NCBI GenBank assembly: GCA_963737575.1
Contig: CAVTTJ010000006.1
Location: 1 to 64,000 of the forward strand
Direction: 5' to 3'
DNA: 64,000 bases
Source: VRUE01 sp963737575
GTDB lineage: Bacteria; Actinomycetota; Thermoleophilia; Solirubrobacterales; 70-9
Part shown: in pieces, positions 34,408 to 45,428 of the stretch
Numbering within the stretch: the first letter of the stretch is position 1
Layout: the number at the start of each line of letters is the position of its first letter
Program-made: the position numbers and the translations under genes
The notes under the pieces: model-generated
What the model was told of the DNA's origin: nothing
Database searches by the model: none
Seen by the model: the letters and a program-made list of their open reading frames with translations, nothing else

Positions 34408-34958
34408 GGAGGGCCGCGGCCTCTCTCCTCGCCCTGGCGCTGGCGGCCCTGATCGTCGCGCCCTCCCTCGGCGCCGAGGCCTCGGCCGGCTGCTCCTGGA
34501 AGCGGCACACCAAGCACGTCGTCAAGCACGTGCGGCGTCACGGGAAGTCCCGGCGTGTGGTGCGGACGAAGCACTGGTGGACCTGTCAGCACACCCCCGC
34601 CCCCGCACTCGGGGCCGGCGCTCCGACGGTCCCGGGGTCCGCGCCGCAGCCGAGCGAAGAAGGGGCGACGGCGGGCAGGCTCGGCGTCAAGGCATCCGAG
34701 TACAAATTCATCCTCTCCCGTCCCAGCGTGACCGCGGGCGAAGTGGTCGTCGAACTCGACAACCAGGGCGAAGACGCGCACAACCTCAACCTCCAGCTCG
34801 CCGACGGCCAGGGGCCGGAATTTCACCTTGGGGAAGTCGACTCGCAGAAACGGGCGACCGCGCGATTCACCCTTCCGGCCGGCACATACCGGCTCTGGTG
34901 CAGCCTCCCCAACCACGAAGAACTCGGGATGAAGGCGACACTGACGGTCGGCGGCTAG
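34404..34958 (+). CDS. secreted blue-copper (cupredoxin-like) protein
   Basis: A 184-residue exported protein. GTG 34404 overlaps the DUF1501 stop. After the signal peptide there is a Lys/His/Arg-rich linker (HTKHVVKHVRRHGKSRR), a Pro/Ala linker and a cupredoxin domain (about 95-184). Type I copper ligands are complete: His in EDAHNLNL (about 126), then Cys, His and Met in LWCSLPNHEELGM (about 165, 169 and 174). Redox transfer outside the membrane is likely. Its coupling to DUF1800/DUF1501 suggests a shared extracytoplasmic oxidation task; this is inference. Confidence 0.85.
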   Translation: MRRAAASLLALALAALIVAPSLGAEASAGCSWKRHTKHVVKHVRRHGKSRRVVRTKHWWTCQHTPAPALGAGAPTVPGSAPQPSEEGATAGRLGVKASEYKFILSRPSVTAGEVVVELDNQGEDAHNLNLQLADGQGPEFHLGEVDSQKRATARFTLPAGTYRLWCSLPNHEELGMKATLTVGG

Positions 34959-34971
34959 GCCGCCGCCCCGG

Positions 34972-35697
34972 CTAGCCGCGCGGCCCGGTCTCGCAGTCTT
35001 GCGATTTTCCCCTGCCGGGGCCGCCGTCGCAGTAGTCGTAGCCGCCGCCGCCGTAGAGCCGGTCGGCTCCCGGGCCGCCGTAGAGGCGGTCGTCGCCGGC
35101 ATCGCCGTGGCACCCGTCTTCGCCGCGGCCCATCCTGCAAACGTCGCGACCGGGCCCGCCCCAGCAGCCATCGCTGCCGTCGCCGGCCTGGCAGTAGTCG
35201 TCGCCCGGCCCGCCGATGCAGTCGCTATTGCGGTTGCCGGTGATGCAGATGTCCCCCCCGCCGCCGCCGACGCAGCGGTTGCGACGCGATCCTTCGGGAT
35301 AGCAGGTGTCGGGCTCGCCGTTGCCGATGAACTTGTCCGAGCCGGCTCCGAGGTAGGCGGTGAGGGGGACGGGGATGCGATTCAGGACCTTGACCAGGTC
35401 CGCGGCCGGCCCCGTCCGCACGATCACCGCGCCGACGCCGCGCAGCGGGCAGGAGGCGGCAAGCCGGTAGCTGGTGAAGTGGCAGCCGCGCGGATGGGAG
35501 CGGGCCATGTAGCCGCTGACCACGAGGCTCCTGTTCACGACCTGGAGTTCCAGCGTCGAGCCGGTGTTCGTGCCGTGGATGACGATCTGCCCCTCCGGCG
35601 TCGCGGTCCCGGCGCCGAGCGTCAGCAGGAGGCCGAACGCGCAGGCCGATGCGGCCGCGAGCGAGCGTGTCCGGCTGTACGCGTCTTTCCTGCCCAT
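34972..35697 (-). CDS. secreted RTX-like (calcium roll) protein with cysteine ladder
   Basis: A 241-residue exported protein. Residues 1-33 are a signal peptide. Residues about 35-110 form a beta-domain. From about 125 to 235 there are RTX-type nonapeptides of GGxGxD form: GGGGDICITGNRNSDC, GGPGDDYCQAGDGSDGC, GGPGRDVCRMGRGEDGC, DRLYGGPGADRLYGGGG. Unlike ordinary RTX repeats, most turns place a Cys right after the calcium-binding Asp, in a nine-residue rhythm, so stacked disulfides are possible. No hemolysin or type I secretion genes are near. It converges on the blue-copper gene. Confidence 0.8.
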   Translation of the reverse strand: MGRKDAYSRTRSLAAASACAFGLLLTLGAGTATPEGQIVIHGTNTGSTLELQVVNRSLVVSGYMARSHPRGCHFTSYRLAASCPLRGVGAVIVRTGPAADLVKVLNRIPVPLTAYLGAGSDKFIGNGEPDTCYPEGSRRNRCVGGGGGDICITGNRNSDCIGGPGDDYCQAGDGSDGCWGGPGRDVCRMGRGEDGCHGDAGDDRLYGGPGADRLYGGGGYDYCDGGPGRGKSQDCETGPRG

Positions 35698-36018
35698 ACA
35701 ACTATTACCGAGGGGATACTCGATCGACGGACGCCAAATATGTCATCGACCCGAGGGCGCGCCGATCTTACGCGAGACGCCTAACACCGAGTTGAGCAGC
35801 GGCGCCTGCGCGTCATGGTCTGCGCCCGGCCGAGTGCCCTCGCTCAGCGGAAGAAGGGCTCAGATCCGGCTAGTTTGAGACACTGTATCGGCGCGTAATA
35901 GGTCGATTTGCAGGGGAGATGTCGCCAATGCCCAAAAAAGGGACATATCGGGTTGCATTTGGAGACTCGATCCTCTAGTCTTGCGCCCGCTCGCCAGGGA
36001 GGCGGGCCCGGGAAACAT
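35698..36018. other. intergenic stretch upstream of the large operon
   Basis: No gene is recognised here. The divergent RTX gene and the large operon are separated by this stretch. Local AT-rich patches (CCCAAAAAAGGG at about 35929) stand out but have no identified role. Confidence 0.5.
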
Positions 36019-36046
36019 TTGACAGGGACTCTCGCACCGGTTCGAT
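36019..36046 (+). promoter_or_regulatory. probable promoter of the large surface-protein operon
   Basis: A perfect TTGACA lies at 36019-36024, with TTCGAT at 36041-36046 (16-base spacer) or the overlapping GATTAG as a weaker -10. GGAAGGAGA precedes the GTG 36087 start. It is the only consensus -35 seen upstream of the six-gene run. Confidence 0.5.
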
Positions 36047-36086
36047 TAGGTGCAGGGTGAGGTCGAGCAGGGAAGGAGAGCATCGG

Positions 36087-38513
36087 GTGAGAGGCGCCAA
36101 GGAAACGTCTGCGACGTTGATTGCGCACGCCGCGAACGGTCGCCGCACCGCCGTGGTGGCAATGCTCGCGCTGGCCGCCATCGCTGCCGTTGCGGTCCTC
36201 CCCTCGACAGCGCTTGCCGCAAGCGGCGGCTGGATCTCGACCGGCAGCTTCGGCTCGTTCGGCACCGGATCGGGTCAGTTTCAGGCCGACTACTTCGGGA
36301 CCGGGGGCGGCGCCGCGGTCGACGAATCGACCGGCGACGTCTACATCACGGACACCGGCAACGCTCGGATCGAGAAGTTCGACGCCTCCGGCAACTTTCT
36401 CGCCGCCTGGGGGTTCGGGGTCGTCGACGGCAGCAACACGTACCAGGTCTGCACGGCCCCGAGCGGCTGCAAGGCCGGCCTCCCCGGCACCGCCCCCGGT
36501 CAGTTCAGCGACCCCGGCGGGATCGCCGTCGACAACTCCAACGGGCCGAACGCCGGAGACGTCTACGTCGTCGACGGGAACAATCCGAACGGCGCCGGCC
36601 AGAACGACAGGATCACCAAGTTCAGCTCCAGCGGTACCTACCTCAGTCAACTCGACGCCTCGACCTCCCCAGGTGGCGCCTTCCAGGGTCTGGCATTCAA
36701 CGGCGCCGTCGCGGTTGACGGCAGCGGCTTCGTCTGGGTCGCCGACGCCAACCAGCGGGTCCTGAAATTCTCGAACCAGGCGAACAACGCCTACGTCGTC
36801 GGGTCGCAATGGAGCTCGGGGCAGGCCGGCGCGATCGCGGTCAATAGCGCCGGGACGAAGGTCTACCTCTTCCCGTCCTGCTGCTATTCCCCGGCACAGG
36901 TATTTGACGCCGACGGGACGAATCCCGGCAACAGCTTCGCCGGTGGCGGCTACACCGACCAGTTCGCCGTTGATAGGGCGACCGGACACGTCTTCGCCTC
37001 CTCCGGCGGCTATCAGATAGACGAATACCAGGCCGATGGAACGCCGATCTCGGGGACCACGTTCGGAGCCGGGATGTTCTCATTCTCCGATGGGATCGCG
37101 ATCAACTCCGCGACGAAGACGATCTATGTCGCCGACCAGTATGGGTCGAAGGTCGTCAAGTTCGTCCCCCGCATCGTCCCCGACGTGACCACGGGCGATC
37201 CCACTGGAGTCGGGCACACGAACGCAACCCTGACGGGCCAGGTCGCTCCCGACGCGACCGGAGGCGGGGACGTCAGCGACTGCCACTTCGAATACGGGGA
37301 ATCGACCGCCTACGGATCCACCGCTCCCTGCGTCCCGGCGACTCCATACTCCGGCAGCACGGCTGTGACTGCCGACCTGACGGGCCTCGCCCCCGACGTC
37401 ACCTACCACTACAGGCTCGTCGCGAGCAACTCGATCGGCCCCAACCAGGGCGCCGACAAGACCTTCACCCCGAACGCGGTACTGGACACCACCACCGGGA
37501 CGCCCAGCGATGTCACCCAGATCAGCGCCACCCTCAACGGCTCGTTCACCGGCGATAACCACGACACCCACTACTACTTCGAATGGGGTACCGACAACTC
37601 CTACGGGAATACGGCACCCGCCCTTCCCGGCGGCGATGCTGGGACCACCACCGGCACCACCCCGGTGAGCGCGGACATCAGCGGGTTGAGCGAGTACACG
37701 TTCTACCACTACCGGCTCGTCGCCACGAACAGCATCGGCACCACCCACGGCGTCGACCGCGCCTTCTACAGCGCTCCGCCGATCATCCCGGACATCCAGG
37801 AAACCGGCGCGTCCGGCATCACCCCCACGAGCGCGATGATCTCCGCCCAGATCAATCCGGGCTATGGCCAGACGATCTACATCGTCGAATACGGAACGTC
37901 GGCCAGCTACGACCAGCACACGGCGCCAGGACCCGCCCTGGACCCGGACAACATCCTGCATCCCGTCAGCCAGGGCCTGACCGGCCTCTCGTCCGCCACC
38001 ACCTACCACTACCGGATCGTCGCCATCAACTTCGGCGGTGTCGGCCGCACCCCCGACATGACCTTCCGGACCTCCGACGTGCCGAGCGTCGACTCGACCT
38101 CGAGCACCGGAGTGGACAGCAGGAATGCAACGCTGACGGCGAGGATCAACCCGAATCTCTCCTCGACCACCTACCACTTCGAGTACGGCGTGGATGCCGG
38201 CTACGGATCACGGACGGCGGAGAGTGCTCCGATCGGCGCCGGAGCCGGGGACGAGGGCGCCAGCGCTCAGCTCTCGGGGCTCGCCCCGGGAACCACCTAC
38301 CACTTCCGTGTCGTTGCCACGAACGGCATCGGCAAGACGAACGGCAAGGATCAGACCTTCACCACTGCGCCGGCGCCCGTCGGCTCTCCCCCGCCGCCCG
38401 CTGTGCAGAAATGCAAGGCGGGATTCGCGCGCAGGCTCGGGAAGTGCGTCCGCAAGGGACGCCACCACCAGAAGCGTCATCGCCGCCATCTGAGAGGCCA
38501 CGGCAATGGCTGA
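36087..38513 (+). CDS. secreted NHL-propeller + fibronectin-like protein (A0)
   Basis: An 808-residue exported protein. Signal peptide about 15-45. Residues 45-365 are NHL-type propeller blades: GAAVDESTGDVYITDTGNARI, GIAVDNSNGPNAGDVYVVDG, AVDGSGFVWVADANQRVLKF, GIAINSATKTIYVADQYGSKV. Four fibronectin-III-like repeats follow (about 368-760), each with FEYG-x-YG and TYHYRLVA strands. It ends with CKAGFARRLGKCVRKGRH and a Lys/Arg/His tail. GTG 36087 has a strong GGAAGGAGA site. It is the first gene of the run and lacks the second propeller present in A1 and A2. A surface or matrix role is inferred. Confidence 0.85.
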   Translation: MRGAKETSATLIAHAANGRRTAVVAMLALAAIAAVAVLPSTALAASGGWISTGSFGSFGTGSGQFQADYFGTGGGAAVDESTGDVYITDTGNARIEKFDASGNFLAAWGFGVVDGSNTYQVCTAPSGCKAGLPGTAPGQFSDPGGIAVDNSNGPNAGDVYVVDGNNPNGAGQNDRITKFSSSGTYLSQLDASTSPGGAFQGLAFNGAVAVDGSGFVWVADANQRVLKFSNQANNAYVVGSQWSSGQAGAIAVNSAGTKVYLFPSCCYSPAQVFDADGTNPGNSFAGGGYTDQFAVDRATGHVFASSGGYQIDEYQADGTPISGTTFGAGMFSFSDGIAINSATKTIYVADQYGSKVVKFVPRIVPDVTTGDPTGVGHTNATLTGQVAPDATGGGDVSDCHFEYGESTAYGSTAPCVPATPYSGSTAVTADLTGLAPDVTYHYRLVASNSIGPNQGADKTFTPNAVLDTTTGTPSDVTQISATLNGSFTGDNHDTHYYFEWGTDNSYGNTAPALPGGDAGTTTGTTPVSADISGLSEYTFYHYRLVATNSIGTTHGVDRAFYSAPPIIPDIQETGASGITPTSAMISAQINPGYGQTIYIVEYGTSASYDQHTAPGPALDPDNILHPVSQGLTGLSSATTYHYRIVAINFGGVGRTPDMTFRTSDVPSVDSTSSTGVDSRNATLTARINPNLSSTTYHFEYGVDAGYGSRTAESAPIGAGAGDEGASAQLSGLAPGTTYHFRVVATNGIGKTNGKDQTFTTAPAPVGSPPPPAVQKCKAGFARRLGKCVRKGRHHQKRHRRHLRGHGNG

Positions 38514-38553
38514 GCGGGCACGGTCGGTACCGCGTTCGAGGAGAGGAGCGAGA

Positions 38554-41500
38554 GTGTACAGAGGCACCGGTGCATCGACGAAGGCGGTTGCCACACGCCT
38601 TCGAGTCGTTCGTGTCGCGGCGCTTGCGCTGCTCGCTGCGCTCGTCCTCGCCACCGTCGGCGCGGGGAGCGCATCGGCCGCGATCTCACATGTCTGGGTA
38701 AAGAACTTTTCGGTTGCGGGCGCAAGCAACGCCATTCCGCAGGCCGTCGACGCCAACGGCAACATCCTCTTTTACGACAACAACAACAACACCGTCGTGC
38801 GCACGGACTCCGAAGGCAATCCCGTGCCGTTCTCGGCGTTGGAATCAGACGTGATCGACGGGGAAGGGGGCAATGACTGTCCAAACACGCCGGCCGATTG
38901 CGACAAAGTCCCCACGGGAAGCTTCACCGGGAACACGAGCACCAACTACATACTCGTCGCGGTCGACAATTCGAGCGGGCCGGCGAGCGGGGACATCTAT
39001 GTCGTCAACCCCGTGGGCAACCCGTGGGAAGAGGTGCGCAACGGCCAGATCGAGGTTTTCGCCCCGACGGGGAAATTCATCGGCGAGATCGACCAGATCC
39101 AAGCCCAGCCGATCAACTGCCCGCAGCCGACCGGCAACCTCGCCGGTTGCGAGTACAGCGGCATCTCGGTCGACAAGAACGGTCTCATCTACATCTTCGA
39201 CAGCCATTGGCCGCTGAACCACATCGAGCGCTGGGTCCCGATCGACGAAACGCCTGCGGACGACCACTTCCTGGGCGAGCTCCAGACCAACAACTACGAC
39301 AGGGAAGGGCATGGGTACGGCGAGACGACTGCCAACGTCCCGCTTCCCTGCGCGTTGGACTTCGGCGTCGCGACCGCCGACTACACCTACTGCGGCAGCG
39401 GAGCCGGCCCTCCGCGGCCGGACTGGCGGAAGTACCAGCCATCGGAGTACCAGAGGCCCGCGAACCAGGAATCGGTGCCGATGAGCTTCCTCCCCGATCT
39501 CGGCCCGTTCGGGCCGTCTGGCGGCCATGACTCGAGCTGCAACTGCCCCGAACAGGCATACGCCGATCAGTCGACGCAGCACATGTTCGTGATCGGCAAC
39601 AACTACGAAATCGCGATCCAGGAGTGGGACAAGGACAACCACCGGGTCGGGCCCGCATTCGGCGGCGGGCACATCGGTGGCGCGGGCAGGGAAGGAATAG
39701 CGGTCGATGGCAGCAACGGCCCGAACCGCGGCAGCATCTACGTTCGGTCGAACGGATCGCAGATCGCGATGTTCGGCCCGCCGGTGACGGTTCCGGACAT
39801 CAGCTACGGCCCCAGCGTCGTCGGCCACACGACCGCGAGCCTGAACGGGACGATCAGCCTCGCCGGCGGGACGAACGTGCAGGAATGCAAGATCGAATAC
39901 GGGTTGACGACGTCGTATGGCACGTCCACGCCATGCGACCAGCCGACCCCGTATTCGAATGAAACAGACGTGAGCGCGCAGCTGTCGAGTCTCTATATCG
40001 AGGCCACGTATCACTACCGCATCGTCGTAACGAACGCGCTCGCCGGCAACTACGGGACCGATCAGACGTTCCGCACGCACGCGGTCCTCGATGCCAAGAC
40101 CGAACCCGCCACGAACATCACCATGAGCTCCGCGGAACTGAACGGATCACTCGATCCCGACGGGATGAGCACCCAGTACCACTTCCAGTGGGGAACCACG
40201 CAGCTGTACGGCCATGAAACCGAAACGGCGGATGCCGGATCTGGCTCAGGGGACGTCAGCATGGCGCCGCAGACGATTTCGAACCTTCAGTCGGGGCGCA
40301 CCTATCACTACCGGCTCGTGGCGGAAAACAGCCTCGGCACCACATTCGGCCCGGACGCAACGGTGAATGCCGCGCGAACTCCGGCGATCGATGGCGTTTA
40401 CACGACGAGCGTGGGCGAAACATCGGCCGACCTGAACGCGCGGATCAACCCCAGCGGGTTCGACACGTCATACCGCTTCGAATACGGCACGACGCCCGGC
40501 TACGGGTCGGTTGCTCCAAGCCAACGACGTCGACATCGGTTCTGGAGAAGTCGATCAGACCGTGACCGCTCATATTGCCGGCCTCGTCTCCGGGGTGACC
40601 TATCACTACCGTGTGGTCGCGACGAACCAATGGGGGACCACCGAAGGCGACGACACGACCTTCGACTACTTCCCACCAAACTGCCCGAACGCCCACGTGC
40701 GGCAGCAGGTAAGTGCCAACTACCTCCCGGATTGCCGGGCCTACGAGCTCGTCTCGCCGGGTGACGCGGGTGGGATCCAGATGTTTTCCGGGAACGGGAT
40801 TCCGCATCTGAACAACGCCCTACCGCCGGAATGGGACAACCTGCCTCAGAACAGCGGCTACGCGAGCAGCCCGGCGCGCTTCGCCTTCTTCGGCGCGCTG
40901 GGTGCAATCCCGGGCACCCATGCTCCCAACTCCCTCGTCGACATGTATGTCGCGACGCGGACTCTCGACGGTTGGGTGACAACGTACCCGGGGCTTCGGG
41001 GTGACCAGGTGCTCGCGGCCGTGGGGCCCCACTGCAGCGCCGATCTGAGCCAGTGCTACGACTTCAACTACGGCGATCTGTTCGGCACCGACCCATCCAA
41101 CAAGCAGTCCAAAGTTGCGTACAGCTTCAACGTCGACGGGTCGTTCCGCGGAAGGCTGCCGACGAACGCCGCGGTCGTGCCGAATTCAGCCGAATATCAG
41201 GGAACACAGCGAGCTTCGGCCGACTTCAGGCACTTCGTCTTCTCCTCGAACAACTACCCCTTCGCGGCCGGCGGCGTCGTCGGCGCGCCGGGGTCGGTCT
41301 ACGACAACGACACTGAAACCAACTCGATCACGATCGTCTCGAAGCTGGCAAGCGGAGATCCGATTCCGCAATCTGGAAAAGACCCGAACGAGTATCTCGG
41401 GATCCCCGCGGTCTCCTCGGACGGCTCGCACATCCTCATGTCCACCGCCTCGGCCACGCCCGAAACTTCCCATCTCTACATGGCCGTCAACGACTCCCTG

Positions 41501-42679
41501 TTCTACGACGTTTCGAAGGGTTTCGACGTCAAATTCGTCGGCGCCTCCAGTGACGGCTCAAAGGTCTTCTTCACCTCGAAAGAGCCTGTAACCGCCGATG
41601 ATCACGACACCAGCGCAGATCTCTTCATGTGGAGCGAGGCGAGCGACTCGATCACCCGAATCTCCCAGGGCGACGGCAACGGTGACACCAACGAATGCGT
41701 GACTCAGTGGGAGGGCATCAATTGCGGCGTCGTGCCGGTGAATACCGGCGTTTCGACGGATGACGTGGTCTCCGCGGACGGCGCCATCATGTTCTACTCG
41801 CCCGAGCAGCTGGATCCCGCCAATCCCGGCGTTCCGGGCGAGCGGAATCTCTACCTATATCGCAACGGCTCCGTCAGGTTCGTCGCCACGATGGATCCGG
41901 GGTCGGTGATCGCCAGGTTGCAGATGTCCCCCGACGCAACCCATTCGGCACTGCTCACCGACAGCACTCTGACCGGTTACGACAACACCGCCCCGGATGG
42001 CGTTTGCTCCGAAGATTCGGAAGGCGGGAAGCTGACCGGGCCGAAGTGCCGGGAGATGTACAGGTTCGATGCCGACACCGGAGTCCTGCAATGCGTGTCC
42101 TGCAACCCAACCGGGGAGCCGCCGTCGAACGACATCTTCGCCAGCGCGAGCGGGCGGTTCATGAGCGACGACGGGCGGACGTTCTACTCGACCCGCGATG
42201 CCCTAGCTCCGCGCGATACTGACGGAATTCAGGACGTCTACGAGTTCGTGGACGGCAGGCCGCAGCTGATCTCGAGCGGCACCGGCAAACAGGACGAATG
42301 GGGAGGCGGTCTCCTCATCTTCCCGCCCTCTGTGGTGGGCCTCGAGGCGGTGAGCCGCGACGGGACAAACGTCTTCTTCTCCACCTTCGACACCCTCGTG
42401 TCCGAAGATCACAACGGGCAGTTCCTGAAGTTCTATGACGCCCGCACCAACGGCGGCTTCCCGGAACCGCCGCCGGCGCTTCCCTGCACCGCTGCCGACG
42501 AGTGCCATGGCGAAGGAAGCGCGACCCCGGCCGAGCCACAGGTCGGAACCGGCGCGCAGTTGGGCGGCGGCGGCAACGCCCAGGCGCCGAAGCCCGAAGG
42601 CAAGCGACACAAGCTCAGGAAGCACCGCAGGAGCCGGAGGCATCGCAGGCACGGCCAGAGGAGCGTGCGCCATGGTTAG
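38554..42679 (+). CDS. giant secreted propeller/fibronectin protein A1 (one-base frameshift)
   Basis: Without one extra base near 40518 this reads as 1374 residues. Signal peptide to about 35; a first propeller (about 35-410); three fibronectin-like repeats (about 412-705, TYHYR motifs); the marker CPNAHVRQQVSANYLPDCRA and YELVSP (about 715-730); then a TolB/WD40-like propeller with SSDGSHILMSTASA, SSDGSKVFFTSKEP, SADGAIMFYSPEQL and SDDGRTFYSTRDAL. It ends FYDARTNGGFPEPPPALPC, DECHGEG and a polybasic tail. The frames join exactly if CCAAGCC is read CCAGCC. GTG 38554 has GAGGAGAGGAG before it; ATG 38506 overlaps the A0 stop but has no such site. Confidence 0.8.
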
Positions 42680-45428
42680 TTCGGCTTCGGTCTCACGGAT
42701 GTCCTGGGCGCGACGGGCGATCTGCCTGATGTTCGTCTTCGCAGCGGTGTGCGTACTGGGTCCCGCGTCGGCCCAGGGATTCACGGGGATCAACCAGTTC
42801 AACATGAACTTTTCGACGTATCAGGCCGGTGGCCATCCGGATGTCGACATCGACCTGAACATGGACACGAGAGGCTCGCAGGGCGGAGTGGCTACGACCC
42901 CACCGCCGGGGACCTGCGACTGCCAGGACGTCGAAGGCATCGACATCCATTTTCCCACCGGGTTCATCGGCAGCCCAGGCACCGTTCCGAAGTGCTCGCT
43001 CGCGGACTTCAGCACCGCCGAATGCCCGGTTAACGCACAGGTCGGAGAGGTCGACCTCGGGTTCATCGGCCGCAAACCCATGTACAACATGCAGCCGAGG
43101 CCCGAAGAGGCGGCGCTGACCGCCTTCGAAGTGCCGGCCACGAACTCGGCGGCGTTCACAGTTCTTCATGGGCGCACGGGCTCGGACTACGGGCTCGATG
43201 CCACGACGACGGGAATCTTCCACATCCTGCCGCTCGGCGTGCTCCACATCCATCTCTGGGGGGTCCCGGCCCTGCCGATCCACGACGTCAACAGATGGCC
43301 GAAGCAGACCGGCCTCTGTGTGCAGAACGAATATCCGAATCCGTGTTTCGGGGTGACGGCTTCCAACAGTCCGCCCACTCCGTACCTTGAGGCGCCAACC
43401 ACCTGCGGCACGCCGCTGACGGGCGCCGTCGACCTTCGCTACTACGACTTCACCAACGTCCGCGCCGAAACCTCGGTTCCGGGAACCGTCGGCTGCGATC
43501 AGCTGACCTTCAACCCGAGCCTCACGGCCCTGCCGACCACGACGCAGGCGGACTCCGCCTCCGGGATGGACGTCGATGTGGTCGTGCCGCAGACGCTGGA
43601 CCCCTCGGTCCCCGCGCCCTCGGAGATCGAGGGGACGACCGTGCACCTGCCCGATGGATTCTCGATCAATCCGAACGCCTCAGACGGGAAGACCGCCTGC
43701 AAGGACGAGGAAGCGGCCTTCGGGACCGAGAAAGCCGCAGCCTGCCCAGAGTTTTCGAAGGTCGGCACCGACGTCATCGACAGCTCGGCGCTGCCGGGGC
43801 CGATCAGTGGCGCGATCTATCTTGGGCAGCCGCAACCGGGGAACCGCTATCGAATCTTCCTCACCGCCGACGGTTTCGCGACGCACGTGAAGCTCCGCGG
43901 CACCGTGCAGCCGGATCCCGGCACCGGACAGCTCCTGGTCTCCTTCGAGAATCTGCCGCAATCGCCCTTCCGCGAGTTCAGCATGCACTTCTTCGGCTCC
44001 GAACGCGGCCTGCTCGCGACGCCGACCCAGTGCGGCACATACCCGGTCAACACCGAATTCACGCCGTGGGACAACGAGCTGCCCACACAGCACTCGCTCT
44101 CGTCCTTCTCCGTGGACTCCGGTCCGAGCGGCTCTTCCTGCCCCTCGAAGCCTCGGCCCTTCGCGCCGAGCCTCATCGCCGGGACCGTTGACAACACCGC
44201 CGGAGCGCATACGCCCCTCACGTTCCAGGTCAAGCGAAACGATGGCGATCAGAACCTCAGCGCGGTCAACGTGACGACGCCGCCCGGGTTCTCGGCGTCG
44301 CTGAAGGGGATCCCCTACTGCCCGCAGGCCGCGCTCGACCAGCTCCGGGATCCTGCCTATTCCGGCCTGGATGAGCTTTCCCAGTCGAGCTGCCCGGCCG
44401 CCAGTCAGATCGGCACGGCGACCGCCGGCGCCGGCGCCGGCACCCACCCCCTCTACACCCCCGGCAAGGTCTTCCTCGCAGGCCCGTACCAGGGAGCGCC
44501 CCTCAGCCTCGCCGTGGTCGTGCCGGCGGTCTCCGGGCCGTACGACCTCGGCAACGTGGTCGTCAGGGTCGCGGTCCGGGTCGACCCGACCACGGCGCAG
44601 ATAACGGCGGTATCCGACCAGATCCCGCAGATCCTCGAAGGCATTCCGCTGAGGCTGCGCTCGATCCAGGTCAAGCTCGACCGGCGGGAGTTCGGCCTCA
44701 ACCCGACGAACTGCGATCCCTTCTCGATCGAAACCTCGCTGACTGGGAGCGAAGGGACGGTTGCGACTCCCAGCGCGGGCTTCCAGGTGGCGAACTGCAC
44801 CGACCTGGCCTTCGGTCCAAAACTCGGCCTTCAGTTCTCCGGCGCAACCAAGCGGAGGGGGCACCCGGCGTTGCAAGCGATTCTGCGGACCCGGCCCGGT
44901 GAAGCGAACATCAGCAAAGTCGTCACGAGCCTGCCGAAAACGCTGCTGCTCGACAACGCCCACATCCAGAGCCCCTGCACCCAAGTGCAGTACGCGCACG
45001 ACGCATGTCCCGCCGGCTCGCAGCTCGGCTCCGCCACCGCCGAGTCTCCGCTGCTCGGCGAGCCGCTCAGCGGCCCCGTCTACCTGCGCTCGGGCAGCCA
45101 CAAGCTTCCGGATCTCGTCGTCCAGCTCAACGGTCAGGTCGATATCGAATTGCTCGGCCGCATCGATTCCACGAAGGGAGGCGGCCTGCGGACGAGCTTC
45201 GAAACCGTGCCGGACGTCCCCGTCACCCGTTTTGCCCTCAGCCTCGAAGGCGGCAAGAAGGGACTGCTGCAGAACAGCTCCGACCTCTGCAAGTCCCCGG
45301 GCAGCGCCGGCATCCGGATGACTGGACAAAACGGGGTGGTCGCCAGCAGCCGGCGCAAGCCCCAGGTGGACTGCGGCTCCAGCGCGAGCCACAAGCGCCA
45401 TCTGCACAGGGCGAGGAGGCCACGGTGA
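42672..45428 (+). CDS. secreted four-module protein B1 (family not recognised)
   Basis: A 918-residue exported protein (signal peptide to about 35, then FTGINQFNMNFSTYQAGGHP). Four related modules start near residues 86, 318, 532 and 751. Each has a strand like VHLPDGFSINP or VTSLPKTLLLD, then Cys...CP-x-x-S-x-(IVL)-G, then a PL-x-G-x-(IV)-Y-L strand (ALPGPISGAIYLGQP; PLLGEPLSGPVYLRSG), and a closing RGLLATPTQCG type turn. Cys pairs suggest one disulfide per module. The tail SHKRHLHRARRPR is polybasic. ATG 42672 overlaps the A1 stop. No enzyme motif is seen, and I know no described family that fits. Confidence 0.8.
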   Translation: MVSSASVSRMSWARRAICLMFVFAAVCVLGPASAQGFTGINQFNMNFSTYQAGGHPDVDIDLNMDTRGSQGGVATTPPPGTCDCQDVEGIDIHFPTGFIGSPGTVPKCSLADFSTAECPVNAQVGEVDLGFIGRKPMYNMQPRPEEAALTAFEVPATNSAAFTVLHGRTGSDYGLDATTTGIFHILPLGVLHIHLWGVPALPIHDVNRWPKQTGLCVQNEYPNPCFGVTASNSPPTPYLEAPTTCGTPLTGAVDLRYYDFTNVRAETSVPGTVGCDQLTFNPSLTALPTTTQADSASGMDVDVVVPQTLDPSVPAPSEIEGTTVHLPDGFSINPNASDGKTACKDEEAAFGTEKAAACPEFSKVGTDVIDSSALPGPISGAIYLGQPQPGNRYRIFLTADGFATHVKLRGTVQPDPGTGQLLVSFENLPQSPFREFSMHFFGSERGLLATPTQCGTYPVNTEFTPWDNELPTQHSLSSFSVDSGPSGSSCPSKPRPFAPSLIAGTVDNTAGAHTPLTFQVKRNDGDQNLSAVNVTTPPGFSASLKGIPYCPQAALDQLRDPAYSGLDELSQSSCPAASQIGTATAGAGAGTHPLYTPGKVFLAGPYQGAPLSLAVVVPAVSGPYDLGNVVVRVAVRVDPTTAQITAVSDQIPQILEGIPLRLRSIQVKLDRREFGLNPTNCDPFSIETSLTGSEGTVATPSAGFQVANCTDLAFGPKLGLQFSGATKRRGHPALQAILRTRPGEANISKVVTSLPKTLLLDNAHIQSPCTQVQYAHDACPAGSQLGSATAESPLLGEPLSGPVYLRSGSHKLPDLVVQLNGQVDIELLGRIDSTKGGGLRTSFETVPDVPVTRFALSLEGGKKGLLQNSSDLCKSPGSAGIRMTGQNGVVASSRRKPQVDCGSSASHKRHLHRARRPR

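Noticed and set aside
35880..36018. Riboswitch upstream of the large operon
   Set aside because: The only good promoter lies downstream of this stretch, leaving a leader of about 35 bases, too short for a riboswitch; no known fold was recognised.
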